This document shows positions 42,412-50,950 of a stretch of 64,000 nt of DNA, in pieces. A model generated the notes under the pieces. It had not been told where the DNA came from and searched no databases. It saw only the letters and a list, made by a program, of their open reading frames with translations. This stretch comes from Solirubrobacterales bacterium (lineage in GTDB: Bacteria; Actinomycetota; Thermoleophilia; Solirubrobacterales; Solirubrobacteraceae). The translations under genes and the position numbers were made by a program. Each line of letters begins with the position of its first letter. The stretch's first letter is position 1. The stretch covers positions 1-64,000 of the forward strand of contig QHBW01000098.1 of assembly GCA_003244205.1 (NCBI GenBank). Reading direction: 5' to 3'.

Positions 42412-43659
42412 TCAGTGCTTCGTCGCCCGATCGGTCCCGACGGTGACCACGACGTTGGCGGCCGGTGCGAGTGCGCGCGTGCCGGCGTCGATCGGTGTGA
42501 CAAAGGCGCTCGGGGGGCCGAGCAGCCGCGCGATCTCCACGGCCGCCTGACGCTGGCCGGAGGCGTAGGCGACCTGGGTCTGGAAGAGCTGCTGCGTGGC
42601 GGCGTTCGCAGTCGAGCCACCCTTGAAGCCGCCACGCACGAGCTGGTCTGAGACCTGCTTGGCGAGACCGGGGGTGGTGGTCCCGTTGAGCACCGCCACG
42701 GTCACCGAGCTGCGGTTCAAGCCGGACGTGGAGGTGCGGTGGTGACGGACCGCCGCGGCGGCGGGGGCGGGGGCGGTGGAGCCCTGGTTGGCAGGCGCGC
42801 TGCTTCCGCCGCCGAGCTGGGTGATGAGGACCACGGCGACGGCGATGATCGCGACGGCGACACCGGCGATCAGGGCGAGCGCTCGCGGGGGCAACCTCCT
42901 TCTGCGGTTGGGGGCGCTGCCCCGGATCGGAGGCGGAACCTGGCCGCCGCCGGGGGCGACGCGGCTGGCCGAGGGAACTCCCAGCGGACTGGAGCGGACG
43001 GGCTGCTGTGTGGCGGCGGGCGCGGCTGGAGCAGCGGCTGCGGCTGCGGCTGGAGCAGCGGCGGCGGCTGCGGGCGCGGCGGCGGCCGTGGCGGGCGGGG
43101 GCGGGGCGTCGGGCGCCCTGGCGGGCGCGTCTGCACGCGCGACGCCAGCGCTCGGGATGGGCGCAGGCGAGCCGTTGCCGCCCGCCTGCTCGGCGGGGGC
43201 GACCGCGGCCGCGGCTGCCGCGGGTGCAGCTGCTGCGACACGAGCGGCCGACGTTGCGGCCGGCGTGCCTGTCGCCGTCGGCGCGGGAGGCGCTGCTCCA
43301 GCGTGCACGGCGGTCGGGGGGGGCGCCTCGGGCCCAGACGGGCCGCCAGCGCCCGCCGGACGAGCCGGCGGCTGACCAGGCCGGCCGCCAGCCGGAGGGG
43401 TCTGCTGAGCAGGGGGCTGGGCGGGACGCTGCTGGGCGACCGGGCGGCGCTGCTGCGCCACGGTGGAGCCGCGTGAAAGCCGCGACTGAAGCTCGGCCTC
43501 GCGCTCGCTGGCGGCGGCCGCCCACTCCCGCAGGCGGGTCATCTCCCTCGCCTGCGTGAAGTAGAGCAGCGCGAGCAGCGCCAGGCCTGGGATCGCCGCG
43601 ATCCCGGCATAGACCCCTAGCTTGTCCACGAGGCTGTTGGTGCTGAGCGCTAGCAGCAT
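42412..43659 (-). CDS. membrane protein with C-terminal LytR_C domain
   Basis: 415 residues. A first membrane helix (about 15-37) leads to a short charged coil and a long Ala/Pro/Gln-rich disordered stretch (about 70-255). A second membrane helix (about 265-288) is followed by an extracytoplasmic LytR_C domain: SSVTVAVLNGTTTPGLAKQV and QLFQTQVAYASGQRQAAVEI. That domain usually follows LytR-CpsA-Psr catalytic domains that attach polymers to peptidoglycan; here the catalytic part is absent. It may sense or guide attachment of the polysaccharide. It sits between the epimerase and ComA-like genes. Confidence 0.88.
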   Translation of the reverse strand: MLLALSTNSLVDKLGVYAGIAAIPGLALLALLYFTQAREMTRLREWAAAASEREAELQSRLSRGSTVAQQRRPVAQQRPAQPPAQQTPPAGGRPGQPPARPAGAGGPSGPEAPPPTAVHAGAAPPAPTATGTPAATSAARVAAAAPAAAAAAVAPAEQAGGNGSPAPIPSAGVARADAPARAPDAPPPPATAAAAPAAAAAAPAAAAAAAPAAPAATQQPVRSSPLGVPSASRVAPGGGQVPPPIRGSAPNRRRRLPPRALALIAGVAVAIIAVAVVLITQLGGGSSAPANQGSTAPAPAAAAVRHHRTSTSGLNRSSVTVAVLNGTTTPGLAKQVSDQLVRGGFKGGSTANAATQQLFQTQVAYASGQRQAAVEIARLLGPPSAFVTPIDAGTRALAPAANVVVTVGTDRATKH

Positions 43660-43668
43660 CGCCGCAGT

Positions 43669-45642
43669 CTAGGCGGGTGTCCCGCTCGCGTCGCTGCCGA
43701 TCTCGGTCATTGCGGTGCGTGAGCTCGCCAGCTCGCCGACGGCGGCGGCGAGCGCCGCCGCGTCGCCTTCGAGCACGAGCAGGTTGACCCGGTCGAACGT
43801 CTCGGCGAGCCAATCGGGGTCGAGCCGCGAGCGATCGGCGCGCTGGATCTTTGCGGCGGGAGTGGGCTGGGGGCGCTCGTAGGGGTTGAACAGCTCCTCG
43901 TGCAGCTTCTCCCCCGGCCGCCTGCCGATCTCCTGGATGTCGATGTCGCGGTAAGGCTCGAGTCCCGAGAGGCGGACCATGTCGGTGGCCAGCTCGAGCA
44001 CGGACACCGGCTCCCCCATCTCGAGCACGAAGACCTCGCCGCCGGCGGCGAGCGAGCCCGCGCGGATCACGAGCTGGACGGCCTCCGGAATCGTCATGAA
44101 GTAGCGCGTCATCCGCGGGTCGGTGATCGTCAGGGGTCCGCCGGCAGCGATCTGGCGACGGAAGATCGGCACCACGGAGCCCGATGAGCCCAGCACGTTG
44201 CCGAAGCGCACGGTCGTGTAGCGCGTGCCGGGGTAGTGCAGGTCAGCTGCCTCCACGGCCCATTCGGCGAGCGCCTTCGTCGCGCCCATCACGGTCGCGG
44301 GAGACACCGCCTTGTCGGTCGAGACGAGCACGAACCGACCCACCGCCGCCTCTCCGGCGACCCGCGCGACCAGGCGGGTCGCGAGCGCGTTGTTGCGGAA
44401 GGCCTCGACCGGGTTGCCTTCCATCAGGCCGACGTGCTTGTAGGCGGCGGCGTGGAAGACGATCGACGGGCGGAGCTCGGCGAAGACCTCGCGCATGCGC
44501 TCCTCTTCCTTGCAGTCGGCGAGGATCGCGACGGCGTTGCGCACGTGACGCTCCTCCTCGAGCTCGCGCGAGATCTCGAAGAGGTTGTCCTCCGCATGGT
44601 CGAGCAAGATCACGCGGCGGGGTCCGACATGGGCGATCTGACGCGCGAGCTCGGATCCAACCGAGCCGCCGGCCCCCGTCACCAGCACGGTCTCGTCCTT
44701 GAGATAGCGCCCCACGCGTTCGAGCTCCATCACCACCGGCTCGCGCCCGAGCACGTCCTCGACCTGGACGGGACGGATCTGGCGCACGGCATTGGCGCCG
44801 CTCTGCAGCATCTCGAAGACCGTCGGCAGCGTGCGCACCGGAATCCCCCGGACCCGGCAGGCCGCGACGACGCGACCGCGCAGCGTGCCGGGGGCAGACG
44901 GGATCGCGATGATGACTTCGTCGGGCGCGGCCTCGTCGAGCACGCGCGGGAGGTCCTCGTCGGTGTCGCCGAGCACGCGCAGGCCATCGACACGTACCCG
45001 CCGCTGGCGAGGATCGTCGTCGAGGAAGCCGATCGGTCGCAGGCGCAGCTCGGGGTTGCGCGTCATCTCGCGCAACACCAGACGCCCGCCCTGGCCGGCG
45101 CCGACGACAAGGACGTTGTGGGAGTCGCCAGCCCGCCTGCGCAGACCGCGCAGCGGCCGCTCGTAGAAGGTGCGCACCGCAAAGCGCGCTCCGCCCAGCA
45201 GCAGCAGGCAGAGCATGAAGTCGAGCGCGATCACGCCGGCGGGCGAGTTGACCGCGACGTCGTGGAAGAGCTCGCGGTGGCTGACGTGTCCGTAGGCCTC
45301 GCTCGTCACGTACGGGTGCGCGAAGGCGATGTAGGCCACCCAGGCCATCACCGCGAGCAGCACGGAGCGCAGCAGGACCGCGTAGTCGCGCTGGCTGAAG
45401 AACCGCCAGCCGCGCTCGTAGAGCCCCGACAACACGAAGATCACGAGCCCGCTGCCGACAACCGGGAGGATGGTCGCGTCCAGCAGGTGCTGGTAGCGAG
45501 GCAGGACCCCGGCGTCGAATCGGAGCACGTAGGCGAGGTAGTACGCGAGCGCGACCAGGCACCCGTCGACGGCGATCTGTGGAAGCGCGTGCCGATGGAC
45601 GACGGGCAACAGGCCGCGGCGGACCGAGAGCCGGCGGCGCAT
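43669..45642 (-). CDS. membrane NDP-sugar 4,6-dehydratase (CapD/PglF/WbpM-like)
   Basis: 657 residues. Four N-terminal membrane helices (to about 150) and a CoA-binding-like Rossmann domain (VLVVGAGQGGRLVLREM) precede a second Rossmann/SDR domain with VTGAGGSVGSELARQI. Catalytic elements are VSTDKAVSPATVMGATK, where Met replaces the usual Tyr of the Y-x3-K motif, as is normal in this membrane subfamily. It converts UDP-GlcNAc to a 4-keto-6-deoxy sugar, feeding bacillosamine- or QuiNAc-type residues, probably the first sugar moved by the priming transferase of this locus. Confidence 0.94.
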   Translation of the reverse strand: MRRRLSVRRGLLPVVHRHALPQIAVDGCLVALAYYLAYVLRFDAGVLPRYQHLLDATILPVVGSGLVIFVLSGLYERGWRFFSQRDYAVLLRSVLLAVMAWVAYIAFAHPYVTSEAYGHVSHRELFHDVAVNSPAGVIALDFMLCLLLLGGARFAVRTFYERPLRGLRRRAGDSHNVLVVGAGQGGRLVLREMTRNPELRLRPIGFLDDDPRQRRVRVDGLRVLGDTDEDLPRVLDEAAPDEVIIAIPSAPGTLRGRVVAACRVRGIPVRTLPTVFEMLQSGANAVRQIRPVQVEDVLGREPVVMELERVGRYLKDETVLVTGAGGSVGSELARQIAHVGPRRVILLDHAEDNLFEISRELEEERHVRNAVAILADCKEEERMREVFAELRPSIVFHAAAYKHVGLMEGNPVEAFRNNALATRLVARVAGEAAVGRFVLVSTDKAVSPATVMGATKALAEWAVEAADLHYPGTRYTTVRFGNVLGSSGSVVPIFRRQIAAGGPLTITDPRMTRYFMTIPEAVQLVIRAGSLAAGGEVFVLEMGEPVSVLELATDMVRLSGLEPYRDIDIQEIGRRPGEKLHEELFNPYERPQPTPAAKIQRADRSRLDPDWLAETFDRVNLLVLEGDAAALAAAVGELASSRTAMTEIGSDASGTPA

Positions 45643-45672
45643 CTGCGAGATTCTAGGCGCTCAGTGCGGGTT

Positions 45673-46680
45673 TCACAGCGCGGCCGCCCCGCCGACAGGC
45701 GTGCAGAGCAGCGCCGTCAACTCGCGCGGGTCGCGGCGAATGCGCTGCGTGTCCTCGCGCGCGCGCTTGCGCAGCTCCAGCGTGTCGACGTCGCGCAGCT
45801 GATGCAGGCGGCCGGCGGCGATCAGCTGCTCGTCGACAGCGCCCATTCGCCCCTCAAACGTGCTGTACACGGGCGTGCCGAGCGCGACTGCCTCGCGGTT
45901 CATCGTCCCGCCGGCGGAGATCACGAGGTCGGCGTAGGCGATCAGCGATTGGGCGTCGATCGCGCGCTCGGGAACGATGAAGCCGCCTGAGGCGGCGAGC
46001 TCGGCCCGCTGCGCGGGGGTTCGCGGCAGCACAACGGCCTGCGCGCCGCGCACCCGCTCGAGCACGCGCGCGAAGATCGGGTTCTCGAAGCGGTGGTACA
46101 GCGACACAGCCGGCGGCGTCCGGACGACCAGGATCGGCTCGCCGCGATCGAGGCTCAGCTCGTCGAGCACTGCGGGATCGGGTGTGAAGTCGGCGAGGTA
46201 GTACTCCTCCTTGAGCCCCGGGTAGCGCTCCAGCTTGCGAGCGGCCCCGTAGCGCTCGAGGCGCGATGGCGGGATTGCCTCGGGCACGACGACCGACTTG
46301 GCCAGGTGGCAGTTGACGAGATGCTGGACGCTCGCCCACTCGTAATCGAAGGTGGTCGATGAGGGGATTCTCAGCAGCGCAGCCGCGACGCTGACGTCGT
46401 TTGAGCCGTGACCGAGCGCGAGTTGCAAGCCGCGGCCGCGAGCCCAGCGCGTGAGCGCCAGCGAGCGGCTCACCAGGCCCGCGCCCTTCGCGCCCAGCCT
46501 GCCGCCGCGATGACGCCCGATCGCCTCGGCGTCGACGCCGAGGCGATCGCACAGCTCGAGCGTCTGGGCGAAGTCGCGCGCGGTCACCGAGACCTCGTGC
46601 CCGCAGGCTCGCAGCACGCCGATGACCGGCCGCATGACGAGCACATGGGGACTGTTGGTGAGGTCGATCCAGACCCGCAC
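45673..46680 (-). CDS. DUF354 protein (GT-B-like)
   Basis: 335 residues opening MRVWIDLTNSPHVLVMRPVI, the DUF354 signature. A later GT-B-like donor half has YADLVISAGGTMNREAVALG, then TPVYSTFEGRMGAVDEQLIA. These proteins resemble UDP-GlcNAc 2-epimerase or MurG-type folds and occur in archaeal and bacterial polysaccharide loci, without a proven reaction. It is the first clear gene of the minus-strand locus, 30 bases before the dehydratase gene. Confidence 0.88.
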   Translation of the reverse strand: MRVWIDLTNSPHVLVMRPVIGVLRACGHEVSVTARDFAQTLELCDRLGVDAEAIGRHRGGRLGAKGAGLVSRSLALTRWARGRGLQLALGHGSNDVSVAAALLRIPSSTTFDYEWASVQHLVNCHLAKSVVVPEAIPPSRLERYGAARKLERYPGLKEEYYLADFTPDPAVLDELSLDRGEPILVVRTPPAVSLYHRFENPIFARVLERVRGAQAVVLPRTPAQRAELAASGGFIVPERAIDAQSLIAYADLVISAGGTMNREAVALGTPVYSTFEGRMGAVDEQLIAAGRLHQLRDVDTLELRKRAREDTQRIRRDPRELTALLCTPVGGAAAL

Positions 46681-46706
46681 GCGGTCGCTCAGGTTCCCGC
46701 CACGCG

Positions 46707-46889
46707 TCAGCTGACCGGAACGACCTGACCCGACGCCGCGATGTCGCGGGCGTCGGTGGGATTGGGCGCAAAGACCTCGACGAGGTACTGCCCGCCCGCG
46801 GCGCGCCGGCAGCGTCGCGGCGGCCGTGTCTGGGGCCGAAGCTGGGGGTGCGGGTCGAGTGGGGGCGGGCTTGCGGAAGGCGTCGACAT
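46707..46889 (-). CDS. possible small protein upstream of the polysaccharide locus
   Basis: 60 codons from ATG 46889 to 46707, with a Pro/Arg-rich first half and the segment QYLVEVFAPNPTDARDIA. No family is recognised and the opposite strand is also open, so this may be chance. It would be the first gene of the DUF354 operon, 26 bases before it. The 308-base gap 46681-46988 otherwise shows only an AT-richer patch near 46927-46955 that could hold the divergent promoters. Confidence 0.2.
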   Translation of the reverse strand: MSTPSASPPPLDPHPQLRPQTRPPRRCRRAAGGQYLVEVFAPNPTDARDIAASGQVVPVS

Positions 46890-46975
46890 GAGCAGGAGTG
46901 CTGGGCGTCCCGGCGGAGCGCCGATCCTAAACTTAGTGTGAGCGCGGATTAATCGGCGAATCGCGGCCCGCTCGC

Positions 46976-46981
46976 TACGCT
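46976..46981 (+). promoter_or_regulatory. -10 element of the dedA-uppP operon
   Basis: TACGCT lies seven bases before GTG 46989, the same leaderless arrangement seen at other operon-leading genes here. Confidence 0.4.
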
Positions 46982-46988
46982 GCCCGCC

Positions 46989-47648
46989 GTGCTCGCCGCC
47001 TCGATCACCGGGTCGCTCGTCACGTTTGCGACCAACGTCGTGCACGACATTGGCCTCGCCGGCGTCTTCGTGCTGATGACGCTGGAGAGCGCGTGCATCC
47101 CGATCCCCTCGGAGACGACGATGCTGTTCGCCGGCGCCAACGTCTCGGATCCCCAGATCGCCCACCACCTTACGCTCCTGGGGATCACGGTTGCCGGCGT
47201 CGCGGGCAATGTCCTCGGATCCTGGATCGCATACGGGGTGGGCTACTTCGGCCGCCTCGAGCTGGTCGAGCGTCACGGCAGCAAGCTCCACATCAAGCCG
47301 GCTCAGCTCGCCCGCGCCGACCGCTGGTTTGAGCGCTACGGCGGCATCACGGTCCTCGTCTGCCGCGTGCTCCCCGTCGTGCGCACGTTCATCTCGCTGC
47401 CGGCCGGCGTGGCACGCATGCCCTTCTGGCGCTTCACGGCTCTGACGACGCTCGGCTGCATCCCCTGGGTGCTGATGCTGGCGATCATCGGCGATCAGGT
47501 CGGCGGCAAGTGGCGCAGCTGGAAGGACGCCTTCTCCTATGCCGACTACGTGGTCGCCGCGCTCGTCGTCGTCTGGCTGATGTGGCTGATCGTGCGGCGA
47601 GTGCGGCGCGGCGGCGGAACGTCCCAGCCGGCGCCGGACGCCGGCTGA
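46989..47648 (+). CDS. DedA family membrane protein
   Basis: 219 residues with five or six helices. LMTLESACIPIPSETTMLFA carries the acidic and Pro residues of the first re-entrant loop. GSWIAYGVGYFGR and FERYGGITVLVCRVLPVVRT followed by PAGVARM match the DedA/SNARE-associated domain with its conserved Arg residues. DedA proteins, including UptA, carry undecaprenyl phosphate or other lipids back across the membrane. The next gene, uppP, overlaps its stop, which supports the carrier-recycling role. Confidence 0.92.
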   Translation: MLAASITGSLVTFATNVVHDIGLAGVFVLMTLESACIPIPSETTMLFAGANVSDPQIAHHLTLLGITVAGVAGNVLGSWIAYGVGYFGRLELVERHGSKLHIKPAQLARADRWFERYGGITVLVCRVLPVVRTFISLPAGVARMPFWRFTALTTLGCIPWVLMLAIIGDQVGGKWRSWKDAFSYADYVVAALVVVWLMWLIVRRVRRGGGTSQPAPDAG

Positions 47649-48445
47649 GCCAGCTGCTCTCCCTCCCCCGCGCCGCGGCGCTCGGTCTTCTGCACGGCCC
47701 GGCGGAGCTGCTGCCGATCTCCTCGTCGGCGCACATCGCGCTCGTCCCGTGGCTGCTGCGCTGGCCCTACGCGGAGCTCGACGACGATCTGCGCAAGTCC
47801 TTCGAAGTCGCTCTGCACGCGGGCACGGCGGTCGGCATGGCGGTCGGGATGCGAGAGCAGCTTGGGGGCGCGGCGCGTGCGCTGAATGCTCGCCGACTGC
47901 TGCTGCTTGCGATCGCCTCCACTCCAGCCGCCGTCTCGGGCTATGCGCTCGAGCGACCGATCGAGCGGCGCCTGGGTGGGGCGGGATCGATCGCCATCGG
48001 CTTGGTGATCGGATCGGCGGCCAGCCTGCTGGCCGAGCTGGTAGCCGAGCGACGGCGCTGGCCGGATGCCCGAATCGCGGACGCAGTCTCGCTCGGTCTG
48101 GCCCAGGCCGCTGCGCTGTTCCCCGGCGTTTCGCGCTCGGGCGCCACCGTGGCCGCCGCCCGCGCACGTGGCTTCGCCCGCGCCGACGCTCGCGTGCTCG
48201 CGCGTGTAGCGGCGGTCCCCGTGATCGCCGGCGCCACCGCGCTGAAGGCGATGCGTATCTCGCGACGCGACTTGCCACCCGGCCTGCGCAGCGCTTTCGC
48301 GGTGGGAATCTCCGCCGCCGCCTTCTCCGCGCTTGCGTGCGCGCGCGCCGTCCGCGCGCTCGACCGAGCGGGGCCGGGCCCTGTCGCCGCCTACCGGCTC
48401 GCGCTCGCCGGCGTCGTCGTACAGCGGCTGCGCTCGACGCGATAG
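47645..48445 (+). CDS. uppP: undecaprenyl-diphosphatase UppP, probable CTG start
   Basis: About 266 residues with eight membrane helices. The catalytic motifs are GLLHGPAELLPISSSAHIAL and FPGVSRSGATVAAAR. They match BacA/UppP, which removes a phosphate from undecaprenyl diphosphate to restore the carrier for peptidoglycan and the polysaccharide locus. The frame has no ATG or GTG close to the first motif. CTG at 47645 overlaps the DedA stop as CTGA, the same geometry as ATGA/GTGA couplings elsewhere, and gives the usual length. A longer form from an upstream GTG inside dedA is possible. Its 3' end overlaps the convergent acetyltransferase by 55 bases. Confidence 0.88.
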   Translation: MSQLLSLPRAAALGLLHGPAELLPISSSAHIALVPWLLRWPYAELDDDLRKSFEVALHAGTAVGMAVGMREQLGGAARALNARRLLLLAIASTPAAVSGYALERPIERRLGGAGSIAIGLVIGSAASLLAELVAERRRWPDARIADAVSLGLAQAAALFPGVSRSGATVAAARARGFARADARVLARVAAVPVIAGATALKAMRISRRDLPPGLRSAFAVGISAAAFSALACARAVRALDRAGPGPVAAYRLALAGVVVQRLRSTR

Positions 48446-48936
48446 ACCAGCAGCTCCGCGCCGTAGTGACGTCCGTGACCGGCCTCGTACATGCCGCACT
48501 TCTCCAGCACGCGTCGCGAAGCCGCGTTCGCCGGATCCACAACGGCTACAACACGCGGGAGGTTGAGCTGGCGCAGGCCATGACGCACCCAGGCGCGCCC
48601 GGCCTCGGTCGCCAGACCCCGACCCCAGGCGCGCTTGTTGAGGCGGTATCCCAACTCGACGTCGGGGTGGACGAACTCGAGGTGAAGCAGCCCGGCGAAG
48701 CCGATCGTCTCGCCGGTGTCGCGCTCGATCACGGGACCCATGGCGAAGCCGTGCTTGCGCTCGTGCTCGACGTGGCGCTCCAGCCACGTACGGCTTTCAG
48801 CGAGGTTGTGCGCGGGGCCATGCGAGCTGAAGCTCATCGCATCGGCATCGCCGAAGACCCCGGCGTGGAGCCCATCGAGGTCGTCGGGTGTGGGCGCGCG
48901 CAGGATCAGGCGCTCGGTGTGGAGCTCGATCGGCAT
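48391..48936 (-). CDS. GNAT acetyltransferase, RimJ/RimL-like
   Basis: 181 residues from ATG 48936. IELHTERLILRAPTPDDLDG is the usual opening of acetyltransf_3 proteins; IGFAGLLHLEFVHPDVELGY and KRAWGRGLATEAGRAWVRHG hold the acetyl-CoA pyrophosphate loop; NAASRRVLEKCGM the conserved Asn-Ser region. It acetylates an amine, perhaps a protein N-terminus or small molecule. It is divergent from purM across 47 bases. Confidence 0.92.
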   Translation of the reverse strand: MPIELHTERLILRAPTPDDLDGLHAGVFGDADAMSFSSHGPAHNLAESRTWLERHVEHERKHGFAMGPVIERDTGETIGFAGLLHLEFVHPDVELGYRLNKRAWGRGLATEAGRAWVRHGLRQLNLPRVVAVVDPANAASRRVLEKCGMYEAGHGRHYGAELLVYRVERSRCTTTPASASR

Positions 48937-48983
48937 GGGCGAGCGGAGCCTACGCCGCCGCATCGGCGAGAATCGCGGGCGGC

Positions 48984-50066
48984 GTGACTGACTCCTATAC
49001 CAACGCCGGCGTCGACACCGCGGCCGCCGAGCGAGCGGTCGATGGGCTCGTGGCGGTGCTGCGGACGATCGACCTGGGGCGCCCGTCGCGCGCCGTCTTG
49101 GGCTCGGGTCACTACGCCAACGTGCTCGCGCTGTCCGACACTCTGGGAATCGCGCTCTCGACGGACGGCGTGGGCTCCAAGCTGATCGTCGCCGAGCAGT
49201 TGCAGCGCTTTGACACGGTCGGAATCGACTGCATCGCGATGAACGTCAACGACGTCGTCTGCGTCGGCGCCGAGCCGCTGGCGGTGCTCGACTATGTCGC
49301 CGTCGAGCGGGCCGACCCGGCGATGCTGCGCGAGCTCGCGGTCGGGCTGAAGGCCGGTGCCGAGCTCGCCGGCGTCGAGATCCCAGGCGGCGAGCTCGCC
49401 CAGCTCCCCGAGTTGATCCGCGGTCATCCGTCGCCGCTGGGCCTCGATCTGGTCGGGGCGTGCTTCGGCACCGTGGCGCTCGACGCGATCGTCACGGGTG
49501 CGGCGTGCAAACCGGGGGACGCGGTCATCGGGCTGCCCTCCAGCGGACTGCACTCCAACGGTTACACGCTCGCGCGGCGAGCGCTGCAGCAGGACGGTGA
49601 GCTCGGCCTCGGCGACCGACCCGACGAGCTCGGCGGCGCCAGCGTCGGCGAGGCGCTGCTGGAGCCGACCGCGATCTACGTCCGCGCCGTGCTCGAGCTG
49701 CTGGGAGACCCGGCGATCGATGTCCACGGTCTCGCCCACATCACCTCCGGGGGACTACTCAACCTGCTGCGCCTGGACGCGCACGTCGGCTTTGAGATCG
49801 ACGTGCCGCTGCCGCGGCCGGCGATCGTCGAGCTGGTCGCGCGCCTGGGCGCCGTCGCGGAGACCGAGCTGCTGGAGATCTTCAACTGCGGCTGCGGCTT
49901 CTGCATCGTGGTGCCGGCGGCCAACACCGACGCAGCGCTGACGCGACTCGAGGCTCACCACCCGGGATCCGCGCGGATCGGCGCGGTCACCGACCGCGAC
50001 GGCCTCGTCGAGCTGCCGGGGAGCGGTCTCCTCGGTCGCGCAGCCGGCGGATTTCAGGTCGTCTGA
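48984..50066 (+). CDS. purM: phosphoribosylformylglycinamidine cyclo-ligase
   Basis: 360 residues from GTG 48984. SYTNAGVDTAAAERAVDGLV, ALSTDGVGSKLIVAEQLQRF, GIDCIAMNVNDVVCVGAEPL, LPSSGLHSNGYTLAR and AHITSGGLLNLL are PurM hallmarks. The enzyme closes the imidazole ring, converting FGAM and ATP to AIR in purine synthesis. Length is normal (about 345-360). No other pur gene is in the window, so it stands apart from the rest of the pathway here. Confidence 0.96.
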   Translation: MTDSYTNAGVDTAAAERAVDGLVAVLRTIDLGRPSRAVLGSGHYANVLALSDTLGIALSTDGVGSKLIVAEQLQRFDTVGIDCIAMNVNDVVCVGAEPLAVLDYVAVERADPAMLRELAVGLKAGAELAGVEIPGGELAQLPELIRGHPSPLGLDLVGACFGTVALDAIVTGAACKPGDAVIGLPSSGLHSNGYTLARRALQQDGELGLGDRPDELGGASVGEALLEPTAIYVRAVLELLGDPAIDVHGLAHITSGGLLNLLRLDAHVGFEIDVPLPRPAIVELVARLGAVAETELLEIFNCGCGFCIVVPAANTDAALTRLEAHHPGSARIGAVTDRDGLVELPGSGLLGRAAGGFQVV

Positions 50067-50090
50067 GGTGCGCCCTGCTCTACACAAGGC

Positions 50091-50888
50091 TCACGCCCGA
50101 GCCCATAGCTGCGCGCCAGCGAGCTCGCCGATCACGCGCACCCGCCATTCCGTTGCCGCAGCCCACAGTGCCGCTGCGGCGCGCGGCCCGGGGAGCGCGC
50201 AGAGCGCGGCGATCTCCGCCGTCGCCAGCGGCCCGTGACGCTCGAGCGCGGCCTCGACCGCGAGCTGCGCGCCATCGGACCCGAGCGTGCTCGCACCTGC
50301 AGCCTCAGCCGTGGCGCGCAGCTCGTCGTAGCCGCGCGCGCCGCGGACGACGTGCTCGGCGCCGTCCTCACCCACAAACACCAGCGTGGGCAGCGCAGGA
50401 GTGGTGTCCTTGGCGCCGTACGAACGCGCATGGCGCAGATCGGCGTCGAAACGCTCGAGGATTGCGTGCGACGCCAGGTCGATGCGCAGGCGCTCGGCGT
50501 CGAGACCGGCGCCAGCCGCTTCACAGACCAGCGCGTCAGCGGTGTCCAAGCGGCGACGACCGACCGCGAACCCCTCGCGCAGGCGGCGCAGGTAGGCGCC
50601 CGGATCGCCCTGCTCAGCTGCCGCGCACACCGCCATGCAGGCGGGATAGCTGCTTCGCGGCGGGTCCGAGAGCCACAGCCGCACATCGACGGGCATGCCG
50701 CTGCGCGCCGCCGCCTCGAGCCATTGAACGGCGATCGCCTGAGCGTCTCGGACCTCGCGCCAGAGCCCGGCCATCACCCAGCGAATGCTCAGCTCACCCG
50801 CGAACTCGTGCTCCAGACGGCGGCGCGCGGGCTCCAGCGCCCAGGCCTCGGGGCACGCGGGATCGGTGAGGTACTCGACTCTGACCAT
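50091..50888 (-). CDS. DsbA-fold protein lacking the CxxC pair
   Basis: 265 residues from ATG 50888. VRVEYLTDPACPEAWALEP corresponds to the DsbA/FrnE opening, where DPxCPWC is usual; here the second Cys is replaced, leaving ACPEA. LPTLVFVGEDG holds the cis-Pro, so the fold is intact. The rest is a helical insert and a C-terminal extension. A dithiol oxidoreductase is therefore unlikely; a monothiol or binding role, or a GST-kappa-like isomerase, fits better. It is adjacent to, and diverges from, the kinase gene. Confidence 0.78.
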   Translation of the reverse strand: MVRVEYLTDPACPEAWALEPARRRLEHEFAGELSIRWVMAGLWREVRDAQAIAVQWLEAAARSGMPVDVRLWLSDPPRSSYPACMAVCAAAEQGDPGAYLRRLREGFAVGRRRLDTADALVCEAAGAGLDAERLRIDLASHAILERFDADLRHARSYGAKDTTPALPTLVFVGEDGAEHVVRGARGYDELRATAEAAGASTLGSDGAQLAVEAALERHGPLATAEIAALCALPGPRAAAALWAAATEWRVRVIGELAGAQLWARA

Positions 50889-50950
50889 CGCGCGCTGCAA
50901 AATAGACCGCGCAGCGTGACCAAACCCCCTCTCCCTCCCTTCGCGCCGAC

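Noticed and set aside
46890-48542. A 600-residue minus-strand protein
   Set aside because: It is the antisense of dedA and uppP, both with strong family motifs.
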